Positions 1-8,941 of a stretch of 64,000 nt of DNA are shown piece after piece. The notes beneath the pieces are model-generated. The model was not told the origin of the DNA and ran no database searches. It saw only the letters and a program-made list of their open reading frames with translations. The DNA lies in contig CAKPIK010000004.1 in NCBI GenBank assembly GCA_934162365.1, positions 1-64,000 of the forward strand. The letters are read 5' to 3'. The DNA is from an uncultured Clostridia bacterium. Lineage in GTDB: Bacteria; Bacillota; Clostridia; TANB77; CAG-508. The translations under genes were made by a program, and so were the position numbers. Numbering within the stretch: the stretch's first letter is position 1; every line of letters starts with the position of its first letter.

Positions 1-2
1 AC

Positions 3-16
3 AAATTACAAGTTAT
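3..16 (+). repeat. Short motif repeated after stop codons (4 copies)
   Basis: The motif AAATTACAA(G)TTCGT occurs with small variations at 3-16, 456-469, 916-930 and 1526-1540. The last three copies begin four or five bases after the stop codon of the preceding reading frame, and the first may do so too, but the preceding gene lies outside the window. I do not know what it is; a cassette or recombination boundary is one possibility, chance similarity in AT-rich DNA another. Confidence 0.35.
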
Positions 17-27
17 AGGAGAAATAA

Positions 28-450
28 ATGATAAGAAAATTTGAAAAAAATGATATAAATCCTGTAATGCAAATATGGAAAAATGAAAATATAAAAGCTC
101 ATAAATTTATATCAAAAGAATATTGGAAAAATAATTATAATTATGTAAAAGAAATTCTACCAAATGCAGAAATATATGTTTATGTTTTAAAAGAAAATAT
201 TGTAGGATTTATAGGAATAAATGAGAATTATATTGAAGGAATTTTTATTGATACAAATAATCAATGCAAAGGAATAGGAACATCTCTATTAAATAAAGTA
301 AAAGAAAACAGAGATAATTTGACATTAAGTGTATATAAGAAAAATATAAATGCTATCAATTTTTATAAAAAGAATGATTTTATAATTACAAGCGAAAATA
401 TAGATAAAGATACAGCTGAAATAGAATACACAATGACTTGGAATAAGTAA
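28..450 (+). CDS. GNAT family N-acetyltransferase
   Basis: Predicted acetyl-CoA-dependent N-acetyltransferase of 140 residues, the usual size for a single GNAT domain. The acetyl-CoA pyrophosphate-binding motif Q-x-x-G-x-G is visible as QCKGIG (residues 79-84), after the strand EGIFIDT, and the C-terminal part has the typical NAINFYKKNDF helix (108-118). The ATG follows GGAGA at a normal distance. The substrate cannot be read from the sequence. It sits in an accessory strip with small unknown genes and gene remnants, so a role in core metabolism is unlikely; antibiotic, polyamine or protein acetylation are all possible. Confidence 0.8.
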   Translation: MIRKFEKNDINPVMQIWKNENIKAHKFISKEYWKNNYNYVKEILPNAEIYVYVLKENIVGFIGINENYIEGIFIDTNNQCKGIGTSLLNKVKENRDNLTLSVYKKNINAINFYKKNDFIITSENIDKDTAEIEYTMTWNK

Positions 451-485
451 GAGCCAAATTACAATTCGTGGAGAAGAATAATAAG

Positions 486-514
486 TTGAAATTATCTGTC
501 TTTTATTATATAAT
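486..514 (+). promoter_or_regulatory. Sigma-A type promoter for the 558 gene
   Basis: TTGAAA (486-491) and TATAAT (509-514) are separated by 17 bases, a near-consensus vegetative promoter 44 bases upstream of the start codon at 558. Confidence 0.65.
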
Positions 515-557
515 CGTAACATGAATAGTAATTTATAAAAAGATTGGAGATGTAATT

Positions 558-911
558 ATGGGATTATTTGATAAATTTAAGAAAAAAGAAAATAATAACT
601 GGGAAAATGCTTATATAGGAAAGCCAAATTTTTATAATGGTAAAGATGGTAAGCCATTTGGTGCATTTGCACTAACAGAAGGCACTTTAACTTCCTTTCC
701 TAAAAATCCGAGATTATTGTATAAAGTAGATAATACAGAAGTTGATGAATGGAAATTAATGTTTGTAAGTACAACAAATAATGGAGTTTTAGGAGATATA
801 GATTATTATGAAGCAATAAATAGACTTATGAAATTTGTTATTAATGAAAAAGATAATAATATATTAATTAGAGGATTATCACTAGAAGAATTAAATGAAG
901 TGTTGAAATAA
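558..911 (+). CDS. Hypothetical protein, 117 residues
   Basis: I do not recognise a family. The protein is soluble-looking, with a basic amphipathic start (MGLFDKFKKKENN) followed by a stretch rich in aromatic residues and glycine (NFYNGKDGKPFGAFAL) and an acidic C-terminal helix (SLEELNEVL). The reading frame is supported by a good promoter at 486-514, a GGAGA ribosome site and codon use like that of neighbouring genes. It lies between a GNAT gene and a small membrane protein, each followed by the same short intergenic motif. Confidence 0.6.
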   Translation: MGLFDKFKKKENNNWENAYIGKPNFYNGKDGKPFGAFALTEGTLTSFPKNPRLLYKVDNTEVDEWKLMFVSTTNNGVLGDIDYYEAINRLMKFVINEKDNNILIRGLSLEELNEVLK

Positions 912-962
912 TTAAAAATTGCAAGTTCGTAGTATATTAAAAATAGTAAATTGGAGGAAAAT

Positions 963-1337
963 ATGAAAAAAAGTGAATTTAAAAAAATGATGAAAAAAGA
1001 AAACAAAGCATTTAAGAACTACTATGTTTATGAAATAATTATTATATTGCTTACAATGATAATGGTTGTAGGAAATGTTTTTGCAACAAGCAGAAATTTA
1101 ATTCCCAATAATATAACTATAATTAATTCAATTTTAATTATGATAATTGCAATTCCAATGATTCTTATAGATGTAAAAAATGATAAAGATATAAAAGAGA
1201 TGTATCAAATATACAATAAGGAAAGTAAAATGCCAGAATATAAAGATAAAACAAAGTCTTTAAAAATAGTATTAGTTATAACTATAGTAGCTGTTTTAAT
1301 TAGTGGTATTATTACAATAAATTACTATTCTTGGTAA
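963..1337 (+). CDS. Small membrane protein, 124 residues
   Basis: Unknown membrane protein. A lysine-rich cytoplasmic start (about residues 1-20) is followed by hydrophobic segments at roughly 22-42, 54-69 and 100-120, with a charged loop of about 30 residues between the second and third. The start is placed at ATG 963 rather than the in-frame TTG 951, because GGAGG (953-957) precedes 963 at the right distance and would overlap a TTG start. The charged loop plus paired N-terminal hydrophobic segments resemble many small clostridial membrane proteins of unknown function; I assign none. Confidence 0.6.
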   Translation: MKKSEFKKMMKKENKAFKNYYVYEIIIILLTMIMVVGNVFATSRNLIPNNITIINSILIMIIAIPMILIDVKNDKDIKEMYQIYNKESKMPEYKDKTKSLKIVLVITIVAVLISGIITINYYSW

Positions 1338-1521
1338 ATTTAATACTGAAATAATAGATGGCGGATTAAATACACCTGCTAGTGCTGTTTATATGGATAA
1401 TGACAAGTATAAAGAAAAATCTTCTGCTAAAGAAACAGCTAATAATGGTAAAGGCATTTCACTAGGAATCTCAAATGCCAATGATCATTATGAATATCAA
1501 GTTATTAGATTATATAAATAA
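1321..1521 (+). pseudogene. Remnant of an unknown coding sequence
   Basis: A 66-codon open stretch without a usable start reads as a plausible protein end (for example IIDGGLNTPASAVYMDND and ISNANDHYEYQVIRLYK) and stops at 1519-1521. It overlaps the end of the preceding membrane protein in another frame. The first in-frame ATG (1393) has no ribosome site. It looks like the 3' end of a gene whose front was lost in a rearrangement. The family is not recognised. Confidence 0.4.
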
Positions 1522-1575
1522 TCATAAATTACAATTTTGTATTTAGGTTATAAAGAATAATTTCGATAAAAAATA

Positions 1576-1615
1576 AAAGAAAAGTAATAGAATTAAATTT
1601 TTATTACTTTTCTTT
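1576..1615. terminator. Bidirectional intrinsic terminator hairpin
   Basis: Perfect 14-base inverted repeat AAAGAAAAGTAATA (1576-1589) and TATTACTTTTCTTT (1602-1615) with a 12-base loop. A/T-rich arms give runs of T on both strands. It lies between the accessory strip and the minus-strand regulator remnant. Confidence 0.5.
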
Positions 1616-1783
1616 ATTTCTTTTAAGCCAGTTTTGAAGTTTAGCTTCATTAAATCTTTCATCAACCAAAAATTCTGATAAATTAGTTCATAGAGCTTTA
1701 CAAATATATAACAAGTTTTCAAGTCTTATTGTTTTTGTTTTTAAAGCGACAACGTCTGAAAATCCCATAGTTTCACAACTTTT
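1604..1783 (-). pseudogene. Remnant of an XRE-family helix-turn-helix regulator
   Basis: Reading the minus strand from 1783 to 1604 gives the end of a Cro/C1-type DNA-binding protein: VVALKTKTIRLENLLYICKAL, an in-frame TGA (1688-1690), then TNLSEFLVDERF and a basic tail ending at 1604. The pattern of an identify-by-helix segment (LYYICKALN-x-x-LSEF) is typical of XRE domains. There is an upstream in-frame stop (1784-1786) and no start. The front of the gene is missing and the rest is interrupted, so this is a decayed gene. Confidence 0.5.
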
Positions 1784-1822
1784 CTAAACTAAATAATTTT
1801 ATCAAATTTATGTACTAAAACT

Positions 1823-1852
1823 TCTCAATAAATTGAGAGAATATGCTATAAT
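1823..1852 (+). promoter_or_regulatory. polA promoter region with palindrome
   Basis: TGCTATAAT (1844-1852) is an extended -10 element about 100 bases upstream of polA. Just upstream is a perfect palindrome TCTCAATAAATTGAGA (1823-1838) that covers the region where a -35 box would lie and could be an operator. No convincing -35 hexamer is present. Confidence 0.4.
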
Positions 1853-1951
1853 GGAAAAGAAAATTTACATCTCTTTTTTCTTAATTTTATGGAAAAAAAT
1901 TCGATATTATGATATATTAAGAAAAACAATACAACTAAAAGGAGATAAGTA

Positions 1952-4657
1952 ATGCCTAGATTAGTTTTAATTGATGGAAATAGTATAATGAATAGAGCAT
2001 TTTATGGAATTATGGGAAATAAAATGCTTACGACTTCAGATGGAACATATACAAATGCAGTGTATGGATTTTTAGCTATTTTATTTAAAATAGAAGAAGA
2101 CTTAAATCCAGAATACATTGCAGTTGCATTTGATTTAAAAGGACCAACCCAAAGACATAAAATGTATGAAGGCTATAAAGCAAATCGCCATGGAATGCCA
2201 GATGAACTTGCAACTCAAATGCCTATTATTAAAAATATATTAAAAGCTATGAATATAAAAATAATAGAAAAGGAAGGATATGAAGGAGATGATATCCTTG
2301 GTACATTAGCTAAAAAAGGCGAAAAAGAAGGCTTAGATGTAACAATACTTTCTGGAGATAGAGATACTTTTCAGCTTACTAGTGATAAAATTACAGTAAG
2401 AATTCCAAGAACCAAAATGGGAAAGACCGAAAATGAAGATTATAATAAAGATAGAGTAATAGAAGAATATGGAGTTGAGCCTAAAGAATTAATAGAGGTT
2501 AAAGCACTAATGGGAGATACATCAGATAATATTCCTGGAATCCCTGGAGTAGGAGAAAAAACGGCATTAAGTTTAATTAGACATTATAAAACGTTAGATA
2601 ATTTATATAATGAAGTTGAAAACAATGAAGCTTTAATTGATATAAAAGGAAAATTAAAAGAAAAAATAATAGCCAATAAGGATTTGGCTTATCTTTCAAG
2701 AAGATTAGGCGAAATTGACACAAATGCACCAATAGAGGAAAGCATAGATGATTTGAAAATCAAAGAATGGAATAAAACAGATGTATATAATTTATTTTTA
2801 TATCTAAGATTTAATAGATTTATAGATAGATTTAATATGCAAGAAGAAAAAGAGATTATAGATAATACAGATTTGTTTAATAAGAAAATAATTTCAAAAG
2901 AAGAAGATGTAGAAAAAATAATAAAGACAATAAAAGGGAATAAAGAAATTATATATTATATAGATAAAGCTGAGGAAAACCAAACTAATAGTATAATAAA
3001 ACAAAAAATAAAAGGAATTAGTATATTTAATTCAAAAGAAAATTTATGTTATTATATTTCATTAAATAACAATAAAATACAAATGTTCAAAGATATTTTT
3101 GAGGATATTAATATTAAAAAAATTGGATACAAACAAAAAATAGATTATATATTGCTTAAAGAGTGTGGAATTAATGCAACAGAATTTTATTATGATATTG
3201 AAATAGCTGCATATATAATAAATCCGATAGAAAATAAATATAATATAGAAAAATTAGCCATAGATTATTTAAAACTAGATATAAATGAATATAATAATAA
3301 AGAAGAAAAACAAATAAATTTATTTGATGATACAGCTAAAGCAGATACTGAAGATTATGCTGATAAAGCATGTGTTAATGTTTATGTAATTGGTGAAGTA
3401 TATTTAAAAACTTTAGAAAAATTAAAAGAAACAAATCAGTTAGAACTATTTAATAATATAGAAATGCCTTTAGTAGAAGTATTAGCAGATATGCAATATC
3501 AGGGCATATACTTAGACAAAAATGAACTTATAGATTATGGAAAAATATTAAAAACAGAAATAGAAGAAATGACTAAAGAAATATACAAATTGGCAGGAGA
3601 AGAATTTAATATTAATTCACCAAAACAATTGGGAAATATATTATTTGAAAAATTAAAATTACCAATAATTAAAAAGAACAAAAACGGATACTCAACAGAC
3701 GTAGAAGTTTTGGAAAAATTAAAAAAAGAACATGAAATAGTTGAAAAAATACTTGATTATAGACAAGTGGTAAAATTAAATTCAACATATGTTGAAGGAC
3801 TAATTCCATATATAAATGAAAAAGACGGAAAGATTCACTCATATTTTCATCAAACTGTTACTGCAACAGGAAGAATAAGTAGCAGTGACCCTAATGTGCA
3901 AAACATTCCAACTAGATTTGATTTAGGAAAACAAATTAGAAAAGTATTTAAACCACAAGCTGGATTTACATTCGTTGATGCTGATTATTCTCAAATAGAG
4001 CTTAGAGTATTGGCACATATATCTGGGGATGAAAATATGATAAAAGCTTTTAATAACAATGAAGATATACATAAACAAACCGCTTCAAGAGTGTTTGATG
4101 TGCCATTAGATGAGGTGACTTCAAAACAAAGAAGAGATGCAAAAGCAGTAAACTTTGGAATCGTATATGGAATAAGTGACTATGGATTAGGTGAAGAGTT
4201 AGGAATTGGCAGAAAAAGAGCCAAAGAATACATAGAACAATATTTAAATAAATACATAAAAATAAAAGAATTTATGGAGAATATAAAGGAATTTGCAAAA
4301 CAAAATGGCTATGTAGAAACTTTGTTTAATAGAAGAAGATATATTCCTGAAATGAATTCTAATAACTTTATGGTAAGACAATTTGGATCAAGAGTTGCTA
4401 TGAATACACCAATTCAAGGAACAGCAGCAGATATTATGAAAATAGCAATGATTAATCTTTATAAACAATTAAAAGAAAGAAAGCTTGAATCTAAAATTCT
4501 TTTACAAATACATGATGAATTATTATTACAAGTAAAAATAGAGGAAAAAGAAGAAGTAAAAGAACTACTTAAAAACTCAATGGAAGGTGCAATGAAATTA
4601 AAAATACCTTTAAAAGTAGAATTGTCAGAAGCAAACAATTGGTATGAAACAAAATAG
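1952..4657 (+). CDS. polA: DNA polymerase I
   Basis: Repair and Okazaki-fragment polymerase, 901 residues. The N-terminal 5'-3' exonuclease carries the acidic motifs EGDDILGTLA and GDTSDNIPGIPGVGEKTA. The middle domain (about 310-460) lacks recognisable DEDD metal-binding residues, so proofreading is probably absent, as in many Gram-positive PolA proteins. The polymerase part has TGRISSSDPNVQNIP, motif A DADYSQIELR (from residue 676), motif B RRDAKAVNFGIVYG (from 727) and motif C HDE (854-856). ATG 1952 follows AAAGGAGA. The lytic transglycosylase gene follows after 13 bases and is likely co-transcribed. Confidence 0.97.
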   Translation: MPRLVLIDGNSIMNRAFYGIMGNKMLTTSDGTYTNAVYGFLAILFKIEEDLNPEYIAVAFDLKGPTQRHKMYEGYKANRHGMPDELATQMPIIKNILKAMNIKIIEKEGYEGDDILGTLAKKGEKEGLDVTILSGDRDTFQLTSDKITVRIPRTKMGKTENEDYNKDRVIEEYGVEPKELIEVKALMGDTSDNIPGIPGVGEKTALSLIRHYKTLDNLYNEVENNEALIDIKGKLKEKIIANKDLAYLSRRLGEIDTNAPIEESIDDLKIKEWNKTDVYNLFLYLRFNRFIDRFNMQEEKEIIDNTDLFNKKIISKEEDVEKIIKTIKGNKEIIYYIDKAEENQTNSIIKQKIKGISIFNSKENLCYYISLNNNKIQMFKDIFEDINIKKIGYKQKIDYILLKECGINATEFYYDIEIAAYIINPIENKYNIEKLAIDYLKLDINEYNNKEEKQINLFDDTAKADTEDYADKACVNVYVIGEVYLKTLEKLKETNQLELFNNIEMPLVEVLADMQYQGIYLDKNELIDYGKILKTEIEEMTKEIYKLAGEEFNINSPKQLGNILFEKLKLPIIKKNKNGYSTDVEVLEKLKKEHEIVEKILDYRQVVKLNSTYVEGLIPYINEKDGKIHSYFHQTVTATGRISSSDPNVQNIPTRFDLGKQIRKVFKPQAGFTFVDADYSQIELRVLAHISGDENMIKAFNNNEDIHKQTASRVFDVPLDEVTSKQRRDAKAVNFGIVYGISDYGLGEELGIGRKRAKEYIEQYLNKYIKIKEFMENIKEFAKQNGYVETLFNRRRYIPEMNSNNFMVRQFGSRVAMNTPIQGTAADIMKIAMINLYKQLKERKLESKILLQIHDELLLQVKIEEKEEVKELLKNSMEGAMKLKIPLKVELSEANNWYETK

Positions 4658-4670
4658 TTAGGAGAGCGTT

Positions 4671-5228
4671 TTGAAAAAGAAAATACTTATATTATTAATA
4701 ATTATTATAATATTAATAGCTATTTATAAAATCTTTAATATAGAAAATATAATATTAAAACATTTGTATCCTATAAAATATGAAGAATATGTAACTAAAT
4801 ATTCAAATGAACTAAATATTGATCCAATGCTTTCTTACGCAATAATAAAAACAGAAAGCAACTTTAAAGAAGAGGTAATATCTAAAAGCGGTGCTATTGG
4901 ATTAATGCAATTAATGGATAATACAGCAAAAGAACAAGCAGAAAAGCTAAATGTTGAATATACTAATGAAACATTATTAAACCCAGAAAAAAATATATTA
5001 TTAGGACTAAATTACTTTAGTACACTATTAGATAAATTTAACCAGAACTATATTTTGGCATTTACTGCATATAATGCTGGCTTAGGAAATGTTCAAAAAT
5101 GGATTTCAAATGGAACAATTAAAGAAGATGGAACAGATATTGAAAATATTCCTTTTAAAGAAACAAATATGTATGTAAGAAAAATAATAAACAATTATGA
5201 AATGTATAAAAAATTGTATAATAATTAA
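4671..5228 (+). CDS. Membrane-anchored lytic transglycosylase (SLT domain)
   Basis: Murein-cleaving enzyme of the soluble-lytic-transglycosylase fold, 185 residues. An N-terminal hydrophobic anchor (about 4-20) is followed by the SLT domain: the catalytic glutamate is E62 in KTESNF, followed by SGAIGLMQLM and AYNAGLGNVQKW. These match the catalytic, GLMQ and AYNAG motifs of the family. The TTG start at 4671 is chosen because GGAGA lies 10 bases upstream and no ATG fits. It would act outside the membrane on peptidoglycan. It lies 13 bases after polA, a pairing without an obvious functional link. Confidence 0.88.
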   Translation: MKKKILILLIIIIILIAIYKIFNIENIILKHLYPIKYEEYVTKYSNELNIDPMLSYAIIKTESNFKEEVISKSGAIGLMQLMDNTAKEQAEKLNVEYTNETLLNPEKNILLGLNYFSTLLDKFNQNYILAFTAYNAGLGNVQKWISNGTIKEDGTDIENIPFKETNMYVRKIINNYEMYKKLYNN

Positions 5229-5242
5229 ACTTATGATATAAT
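5214..5242 (+). promoter_or_regulatory. Promoter of the acyltransferase/GT-C operon
   Basis: TTGTAT (5214-5219), 17-base spacer, then TATAAT (5237-5242) preceded by TGA (extended -10). It overlaps the last codons of the transglycosylase gene and lies 36 bases upstream of the next start. Confidence 0.65.
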
Positions 5243-5278
5243 ACAACACGATTTTTAAATATACCAAGAGGAGTAATA

Positions 5279-6352
5279 ATGGAAAAGAAAAAACAATTTG
5301 AATTTTTAAATACATTAAGGTTTGTTGCAGTTGTTTGGATAGTTTTCGCTCATTTTAATTATCAATGTTTTTCTCATTATTATAATGAGAACATATTAGG
5401 AAATTATTTATACAATAACACATCATGGTTATACTATATATTTTATGGAATTACAGGAAAATATGCTGTATCTATGATGTGTATAATAAGTGGATGGTTA
5501 GTAGCAAAGAAATTTTATAGAAAAGCTGTAGATTTTGGAAAATTCATATTTTCAAGATATTTAAGATTAATGTTACCGGCTTTTGTTACTTGTAGCATTT
5601 ATACAATAATTAGACTAATTATGGGAACAAAAATTTCATTATCTACATACTTAAATGGAACTTTATGGCTAGGGAGCAATGGAATAAATTCGCATTTAGA
5701 ATATATAATAGATTTCTTTTTAGGAAATGTCTTTGTTGCATTACTAACATATTTGTTTTCAAATAGAAAATATTTTCCGCTTCTATATGTACCATTTATG
5801 ATATTACTATATTACATGGATAGAATATGGATTCTAGCTACAGTAATAGGAGGCTTTACATATCATTTATGCGAATATATAAAAGAAAAGAAGTTGCATA
5901 AACACTGGTACTTAATATTTATAATTCCTCTTATATGGTGGCTTCCACGAGGAGAAGAAATAAAAAAAATATATTTAAGAGATTCAATAGCTTCAAGTTT
6001 AATTTTGATAACTATATACTGTATGCCAAAGCTTCAAAAATTCTTTAATTGGAATAGATTAAAAAATCTAAAAAAGATAAGTTATTCTTTGTTTGTGACA
6101 CATGGGTTAGTTAATACTTTGTTTAGTGGATATATTGTGTTGTTCTTTAAAAACAATAATATAATCAATAATCCATATATAGTTGAAATAATAACATTTT
6201 TAATAGTGTTTATAATTGATTTAATATTAGCTGGCATTATTTATTACATAGCAGAAAATAAATTATATAATTTGACAAACAATTTTTTGGCAAAAAGAGT
6301 AAATGATTATAAAATAGAATTAGTAAAAGAAGGAGAAAACAATGAAAAATAA
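5279..6352 (+). CDS. Acyltransferase 3 family membrane protein
   Basis: Integral membrane acyltransferase, 357 residues, about ten hydrophobic segments. The family signature, an arginine followed about ten residues later by a histidine in the first membrane helix, is seen in LNTLRFVAVVWIVFAHFNY, and the conserved SGWLVAKKF follows around residue 75. Such proteins move acyl groups across or onto cell-surface polysaccharides, lipids or peptidoglycan. The gene overlaps the next by 11 bases, implying translational coupling. The neighbouring GT-C protein and second acyltransferase suggest decoration of a surface glycan; the acceptor is unknown. Confidence 0.82.
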   Translation: MEKKKQFEFLNTLRFVAVVWIVFAHFNYQCFSHYYNENILGNYLYNNTSWLYYIFYGITGKYAVSMMCIISGWLVAKKFYRKAVDFGKFIFSRYLRLMLPAFVTCSIYTIIRLIMGTKISLSTYLNGTLWLGSNGINSHLEYIIDFFLGNVFVALLTYLFSNRKYFPLLYVPFMILLYYMDRIWILATVIGGFTYHLCEYIKEKKLHKHWYLIFIIPLIWWLPRGEEIKKIYLRDSIASSLILITIYCMPKLQKFFNWNRLKNLKKISYSLFVTHGLVNTLFSGYIVLFFKNNNIINNPYIVEIITFLIVFIIDLILAGIIYYIAENKLYNLTNNFLAKRVNDYKIELVKEGENNEK

Positions 6353-7817
6353 GATATCACTTAAAACATTACATATTATACTAATGATTTTAGGAACTAT
6401 ATTTATTTCTTTAAGTATATTTCATACAACACTTTGGTTTGACGAGTCATATTCAGTGGGAATTGCAAATCAAAGCTTTATAGATATATGGAAGATAGGT
6501 GGACATGATGTGCATCCAGTTTTATATTATTGGATGCTAAGAGTTGTTAATATATTAACAGGTGGATCAATATTAGCATATAGAATATTTTCGGCTTTAG
6601 CAATTGCTGTCTTAGGTTTATTGGGTTATACACATATTAGAAAAGATTTTGGAGAAAAAACAGGATTACTATTTTCTTTCTTTTCATATTTCTTACCTAT
6701 GATGGCAGTATATGCTAATCAAATAAGAATGTATTCTTGGGCAATTGTATTTGTTACATTACTTTCAATATATGCATATAGAATATACAATGGAGATACT
6801 TCTATTAAAAATTGGATAATATTCTTCTTAACTAGCTTAGCAAGTTTATACATACACTATTATGGACTAATGGCTGCAGGCTTAATTAATTTATTCTTAT
6901 TTATTAGCTTTATTAAAAATAAGAAATTTAAAGAATTAAAATGCATTGTTATACTTGGAATTATACAGGCTATTGCTTATGTGCCTTGGCTAATGTACTT
7001 AATTTCTCAAATTTCTCATGTTTCAAAGGGATTTTGGATAGGTTTTGAATTTCCTGATACTATATTTGAGTTAATTGGTTGTCAAATGAATGGAACTCGT
7101 AATTCAACTGGTATACTTGCAATAGGATTTACGGTTAATGTATTACTATTTATTTATTTAGCAATAGTATTTGTTAAGACTAAAAATAAAAATGATTATA
7201 AAGCGGTTAAATTTGCAACACTAGTTTATGCATCTGTTTTTCTAGCAGCGTTCTTATTGAGATATTTAGTTAAAACTAATATTTTATATTATAGATACTT
7301 ATTTGTAATAACTGGTTTATACATATTTGTACTTAGCGATATACTTGCAAAATCAAAAAATAAATATATATTAGGTTTAATTATTACCATTACAATAGTT
7401 TTAGGAACTGCAAATAATATAATACAAATCCAAGATAATTATGCAAAAGGTAATATAGATGAAATAAAATATTTGCAAGAAAATATACAAAAAGATGATG
7501 TTATTGTTTATAGTAATATAGGAAATGGATCGATCATTGCATCTAACTTTTTAGATAATAAACAATATTTCTATAATGGAGCAGATTGGGGAATTGAAGA
7601 AGCATATAAATGTTGGGCACCTCAAATGGAAACATGGATAACAACAGACTTTTTACAATATTGTACTGGTAGAGTATGGATAATAGACTCACAAGATAAT
7701 GGATTTTATGATGAATTGTTTAATAATGACGATTTTAAATTTATTAGTACAAAGACTTTTGAACAAAAATATCAAAATTATATATATAATATAACCTTGG
7801 TAGAAAGAGTACAATAA
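6342..7817 (+). CDS. GT-C type membrane glycosyltransferase (GT39/PMT-like)
   Basis: Polytopic membrane protein of 491 residues with about ten to twelve helices. The first outside loop holds an acidic pair in LWFDESYSVG (D34, E35), the position of the catalytic acid in GT-C enzymes, and the following DVHPVLYYWMLR matches the PMT/ArnT-like group. Such enzymes use polyprenyl-phosphate sugars on the outer membrane face. A soluble C-terminal region of roughly 130 residues follows the last helices. It overlaps the preceding acyltransferase gene and is followed by another after 2 bases, so the three form one operon for surface glycan modification (inferred). Confidence 0.75.
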   Translation: MKNKISLKTLHIILMILGTIFISLSIFHTTLWFDESYSVGIANQSFIDIWKIGGHDVHPVLYYWMLRVVNILTGGSILAYRIFSALAIAVLGLLGYTHIRKDFGEKTGLLFSFFSYFLPMMAVYANQIRMYSWAIVFVTLLSIYAYRIYNGDTSIKNWIIFFLTSLASLYIHYYGLMAAGLINLFLFISFIKNKKFKELKCIVILGIIQAIAYVPWLMYLISQISHVSKGFWIGFEFPDTIFELIGCQMNGTRNSTGILAIGFTVNVLLFIYLAIVFVKTKNKNDYKAVKFATLVYASVFLAAFLLRYLVKTNILYYRYLFVITGLYIFVLSDILAKSKNKYILGLIITITIVLGTANNIIQIQDNYAKGNIDEIKYLQENIQKDDVIVYSNIGNGSIIASNFLDNKQYFYNGADWGIEEAYKCWAPQMETWITTDFLQYCTGRVWIIDSQDNGFYDELFNNDDFKFISTKTFEQKYQNYIYNITLVERVQ

Positions 7818-7819
7818 TA

Positions 7820-8929
7820 ATGAAAATTAAAGAAGCTGTAAATGAAGAAACTTTAATAAAAACTAAACATGAAAGAAATGAAGGAATTGAATTATTAAGA
7901 ATATTAGTAATGTTTATGGTGTTGTTGTTACATTTTAACCTTAATGGTGGGATATTATTTAATAATTCTTTAATAGATACTTTAAATTATAAATTGGTGT
8001 GGTTGGTAGAAGCATTTTCAATTGTTGCAGTAAATTGTTTTGTACTAATTAGTGGATATTTTTTAGTGAATTCAAAGTTCAAAAAACAAAAGGTATATAG
8101 TCTTGTTTTACAAGTAGTGTCTTATAGTATTGTTATTACTATTTTATATACTTTAATTACTAAAAATATCTTAAATATTGGTCAATATTTAGAATGTATA
8201 TTTCCAATTACTTTTAAGACTTATTGGTTTATTACTTGCTACGTTATTTTATATTTATTAATACCTTATTTAAATCTGATTTTCGAACACACAGATAAAA
8301 GAAAAATGCAAATTTTAATTGCAATTTTATGCACAGTTTCGTTTGTATCTTGGATATTAAACAGATTTAAATTTGATGCAATAGATAAAACCAAAGGATA
8401 TGGAATAATTTGGGTTATAAATTTATACTTTATAGGTGGTTATATAAGAAAATACTATAAAGATAAATATAATAAATTTTATTTTTTAATAATATATATT
8501 ATTTTTTCTTTATTAATATTTACACTAAAATTTATTTTACTTAAAATAAATAGTAATACAATATGGATATCAGATATATTTTATGAATATAATTCGGTTA
8601 CTGTAACAATACAAAGTATTTGCTTGTTTATGTTTTTTAAAGATTTGAAAATAAAAAATGAAAAGATAAGAAAAACAATATTAAAAATAGCTCCGTTAAC
8701 TTTAGCGGTATATATTATTCATGAGCATCCAATTGTTTCTAAGTTTTTATATAAAGATTGGTTACATTTAAATTATTTTTGGAATTCAAAATATTACATA
8801 ATAATAACATTTTTGATGAGTCTAGCAATATATGTAGTTTGTTGTGTAATTGAATATTTAAGAAATATATCAATAAAAAGACTTGAAAAGCTTGAGGCTG
8901 TACACACACACACACACAATACATTTTAA
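7820..8929 (+). CDS. Acyltransferase 3 family membrane protein
   Basis: Second membrane acyltransferase of this operon, 369 residues. The signature arginine and histidine lie in IELLRILVMFMVLLLHFN, and NCFVLISGYFLV is the next conserved patch. A long lysine-rich start (about 20 residues) precedes the first helix. The C-terminus is unusual: the final codons run through a CA dinucleotide repeat and encode HTHTHNTF. The ribosome site is weak, in keeping with translation coupled to the gene that ends 2 bases upstream. It probably acylates a surface glycan; the acceptor is unknown. Confidence 0.8.
   Translation: MKIKEAVNEETLIKTKHERNEGIELLRILVMFMVLLLHFNLNGGILFNNSLIDTLNYKLVWLVEAFSIVAVNCFVLISGYFLVNSKFKKQKVYSLVLQVVSYSIVITILYTLITKNILNIGQYLECIFPITFKTYWFITCYVILYLLIPYLNLIFEHTDKRKMQILIAILCTVSFVSWILNRFKFDAIDKTKGYGIIWVINLYFIGGYIRKYYKDKYNKFYFLIIYIIFSLLIFTLKFILLKINSNTIWISDIFYEYNSVTVTIQSICLFMFFKDLKIKNEKIRKTILKIAPLTLAVYIIHEHPIVSKFLYKDWLHLNYFWNSKYYIIITFLMSLAIYVVCCVIEYLRNISIKRLEKLEAVHTHTHNTF
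8902..8918 (+). repeat. AC dinucleotide repeat (8.5 units)
   Basis: Seventeen bases of alternating A and C lie inside the last codons of the acyltransferase gene. Gain or loss of one unit would change only the C-terminal tail, since the stop is a few codons away. Confidence 0.85.
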
Positions 8930-8941
8930 TAAATAAAAGGG

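Noticed and set aside
3..1540. Integron attC sites
   Set aside because: The repeated motif lacks the GTTRRRY/RYYYAAC core sites and the paired imperfect arms of attC, and no integrase of that type is present.
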